Shown: positions 62,972 to 64,000 of the stretch, in pieces
How positions within the stretch are numbered: position 1 is the stretch's first letter
Layout: each line of letters starts with the position of its first letter
From: Atherinomorus stipes
Taxonomy: Eukaryota; Chordata; Actinopteri; Atheriniformes; Atherinidae
NCBI GenBank assembly: GCA_023101725.1
Contig: JALJCO010010480.1
Span: forward strand, 124,001 to 188,000
Length of the DNA stretch: 64,000 nucleotides
Direction: 5' to 3'
Made by a program: the position numbers and the translations under genes
The notes under the pieces: model-generated
Seen by the model: only the letters and a program-made list of their open reading frames with translations
Database searches by the model: none
What the model was told of the DNA's origin: nothing

Positions 62972-63484
62972 TCGTCCTCAAAATTATTCCTACTCTCCAA
63001 TTAAAGAAAAGTCTAAAGTCACAACAGTAATGCAGATAACAAGAAACTAATGATAAATAAAAATTTACAAAATTATAATTTAGTGAAATATAATATTGCT
63101 TATGAATTGTGGTTGCAAATAATAATTATAAAAAAACCCAAACAAACAAAACCATTCCAGACACATTAGAGCACCTTGCTCATGAACATGGACCAACATA
63201 CCTGTCACCAGGTGCAGACGTCTGATTGGACGTTACAGAAACACCTGATTGCAGGGATTGCGTGTGTGGCTCAACAACATTTTAGCTTCAGAGCCCCATC
63301 ATGCTTGTTTACTTGTTTTAATTTTTGTTTGTTTTTAATATTTCTTTCAAACAACAATGCAAAACAATGTCATGATTTTCATAGAATTTTTATTTAATAT
63401 TGTTTTAGTTAATTTGAACTTATTTCACTGGCAGCTGATTCTTTCTTTCTTTAATTGGAGGGTAGGGATAATTTTGAGGATGAC
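62972..63484. mobile_element. Family E element, copy 5 (complete, opposite internal order)
   Basis: Ends CGTCCTCAAAATTATTCC and GGATAATTTTGAGGATGA are inverted repeats; the interior carries CATGAACATGGACCAACATA, GTGCAGACGTCTGATTGGAC and AGCATGCTTGTTTACTTG-type modules reversed relative to 44651-45170. Confidence 0.75.
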
Positions 63485-64000
63485 ATAGCTGAAACTCCTT
63501 GTTTTTCCTTTTTAAATGGTTGTTTTCTTTTTTATTTAGTAAAAAGAATGCATCTTACTTTTATTGAAACCAGTAGGACAACTAGGCCAGCTTCATTGTA
63601 GAGCACCAGTACATAGATACGTATTAACCATAGAAAATATCAGTCAGACATCAGAACAGTTTCTATTTTAACGTTTGTGGAATTATTGTGGAACTTGTTT
63701 TATTTGGTCTTTGTCTGTTTAAGAGAATATTCTTAAAATATGACCTCTGAAGGAGCCAGTGTCCCACAAACGAAAATGTATTCTTTCAGTTTTCTTTTAC
63801 ACGATATGAACATTTTGAAGTTTAACGTCCAGAATTTGATTCAGCCCAGTTTTGTTATGAAAACAGATTGCCTTCTGTTTTTAAACGTAAATATCTGATT
63901 AAACTCAGGAATAAAAAACGATTTTGATGTTTTAGATGCCCGTTTGTGATTAAATATGAATGGAAGGAATTTTGCAAAATCAGAATGTGATGTTGTTTCA
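63485..64000. other. AT-rich, nothing recognised
   Basis: No exon, repeat boundary or RNA gene is seen up to the window end. If the 61.8-kb donor is real, this is intronic. Confidence 0.4.

Overview
The window is a piece of a teleost fish genome, probably spiny-rayed although the species cannot be fixed from sequence alone. It has vertebrate-type genes with many short exons and GT-AG introns. Between them lie dense, nested teleost-type repeats: hAT, Tc1-like, Harbinger-like and TTAA-flanked miniature elements, L2-type LINEs, tRNA-derived SINEs and GATA/GACA satellites. No bacterial, plasmid or viral gene is seen.

Two complete protein-coding genes can be reconstructed exon by exon, both on the minus strand. 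psmd11 (26S proteasome lid subunit Rpn6) occupies 1033-15031 in 12 coding exons and gives 422 codons. rpain (RPA-interacting protein) occupies 34760-45996 in 7 coding exons and gives 229 codons; its intron 4 is about 8.3 kb and packed with mobile elements. Human PSMD11 and RPAIN both lie on chromosome 17, so their linkage here fits conserved synteny. A GC-rich block at 61.3-62.1 kb, with two CCAAT boxes and two splice donors, looks like the promoter and first exon of a plus-strand gene that continues beyond the window.

Broken genes: a C2H2 zinc-finger pseudogene (23961-24920, minus, about eight fingers, two frameshifts and a nonsense codon), a hAT transposase relic (16969-17815), two L2-type LINE copies (18180-19003 minus, 53640-55995 plus), a LINE carboxy-terminal relic (32833-33314) and a THAP-like fragment inside a terminal-inverted-repeat element (56490-57711).

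Most notable structures: (1) a 2.3 kb G-rich insert with a poly(A) tail (58031-60334), flanked by two 299-bp direct repeats that differ at one base, which reads as a recent retrotransposition with a very long target duplication; (2) a 1.27 kb mRNA-like retroposon with an intact 127-codon reading frame and one predicted membrane helix, inserted inside a SINE (48951-50216); (3) hAT-type elements with perfect 8-bp target duplications (2200-3479, 6024-6386, 27885-29609) and one with a 7/8 match (42472-42684); (4) a four-copy TTAA-flanked family, one copy with another element nested in it; (5) long compositionally extreme tracts (7206-7440 G/T only; 20905-22020 purine-dominated) that may be biology or assembly error.
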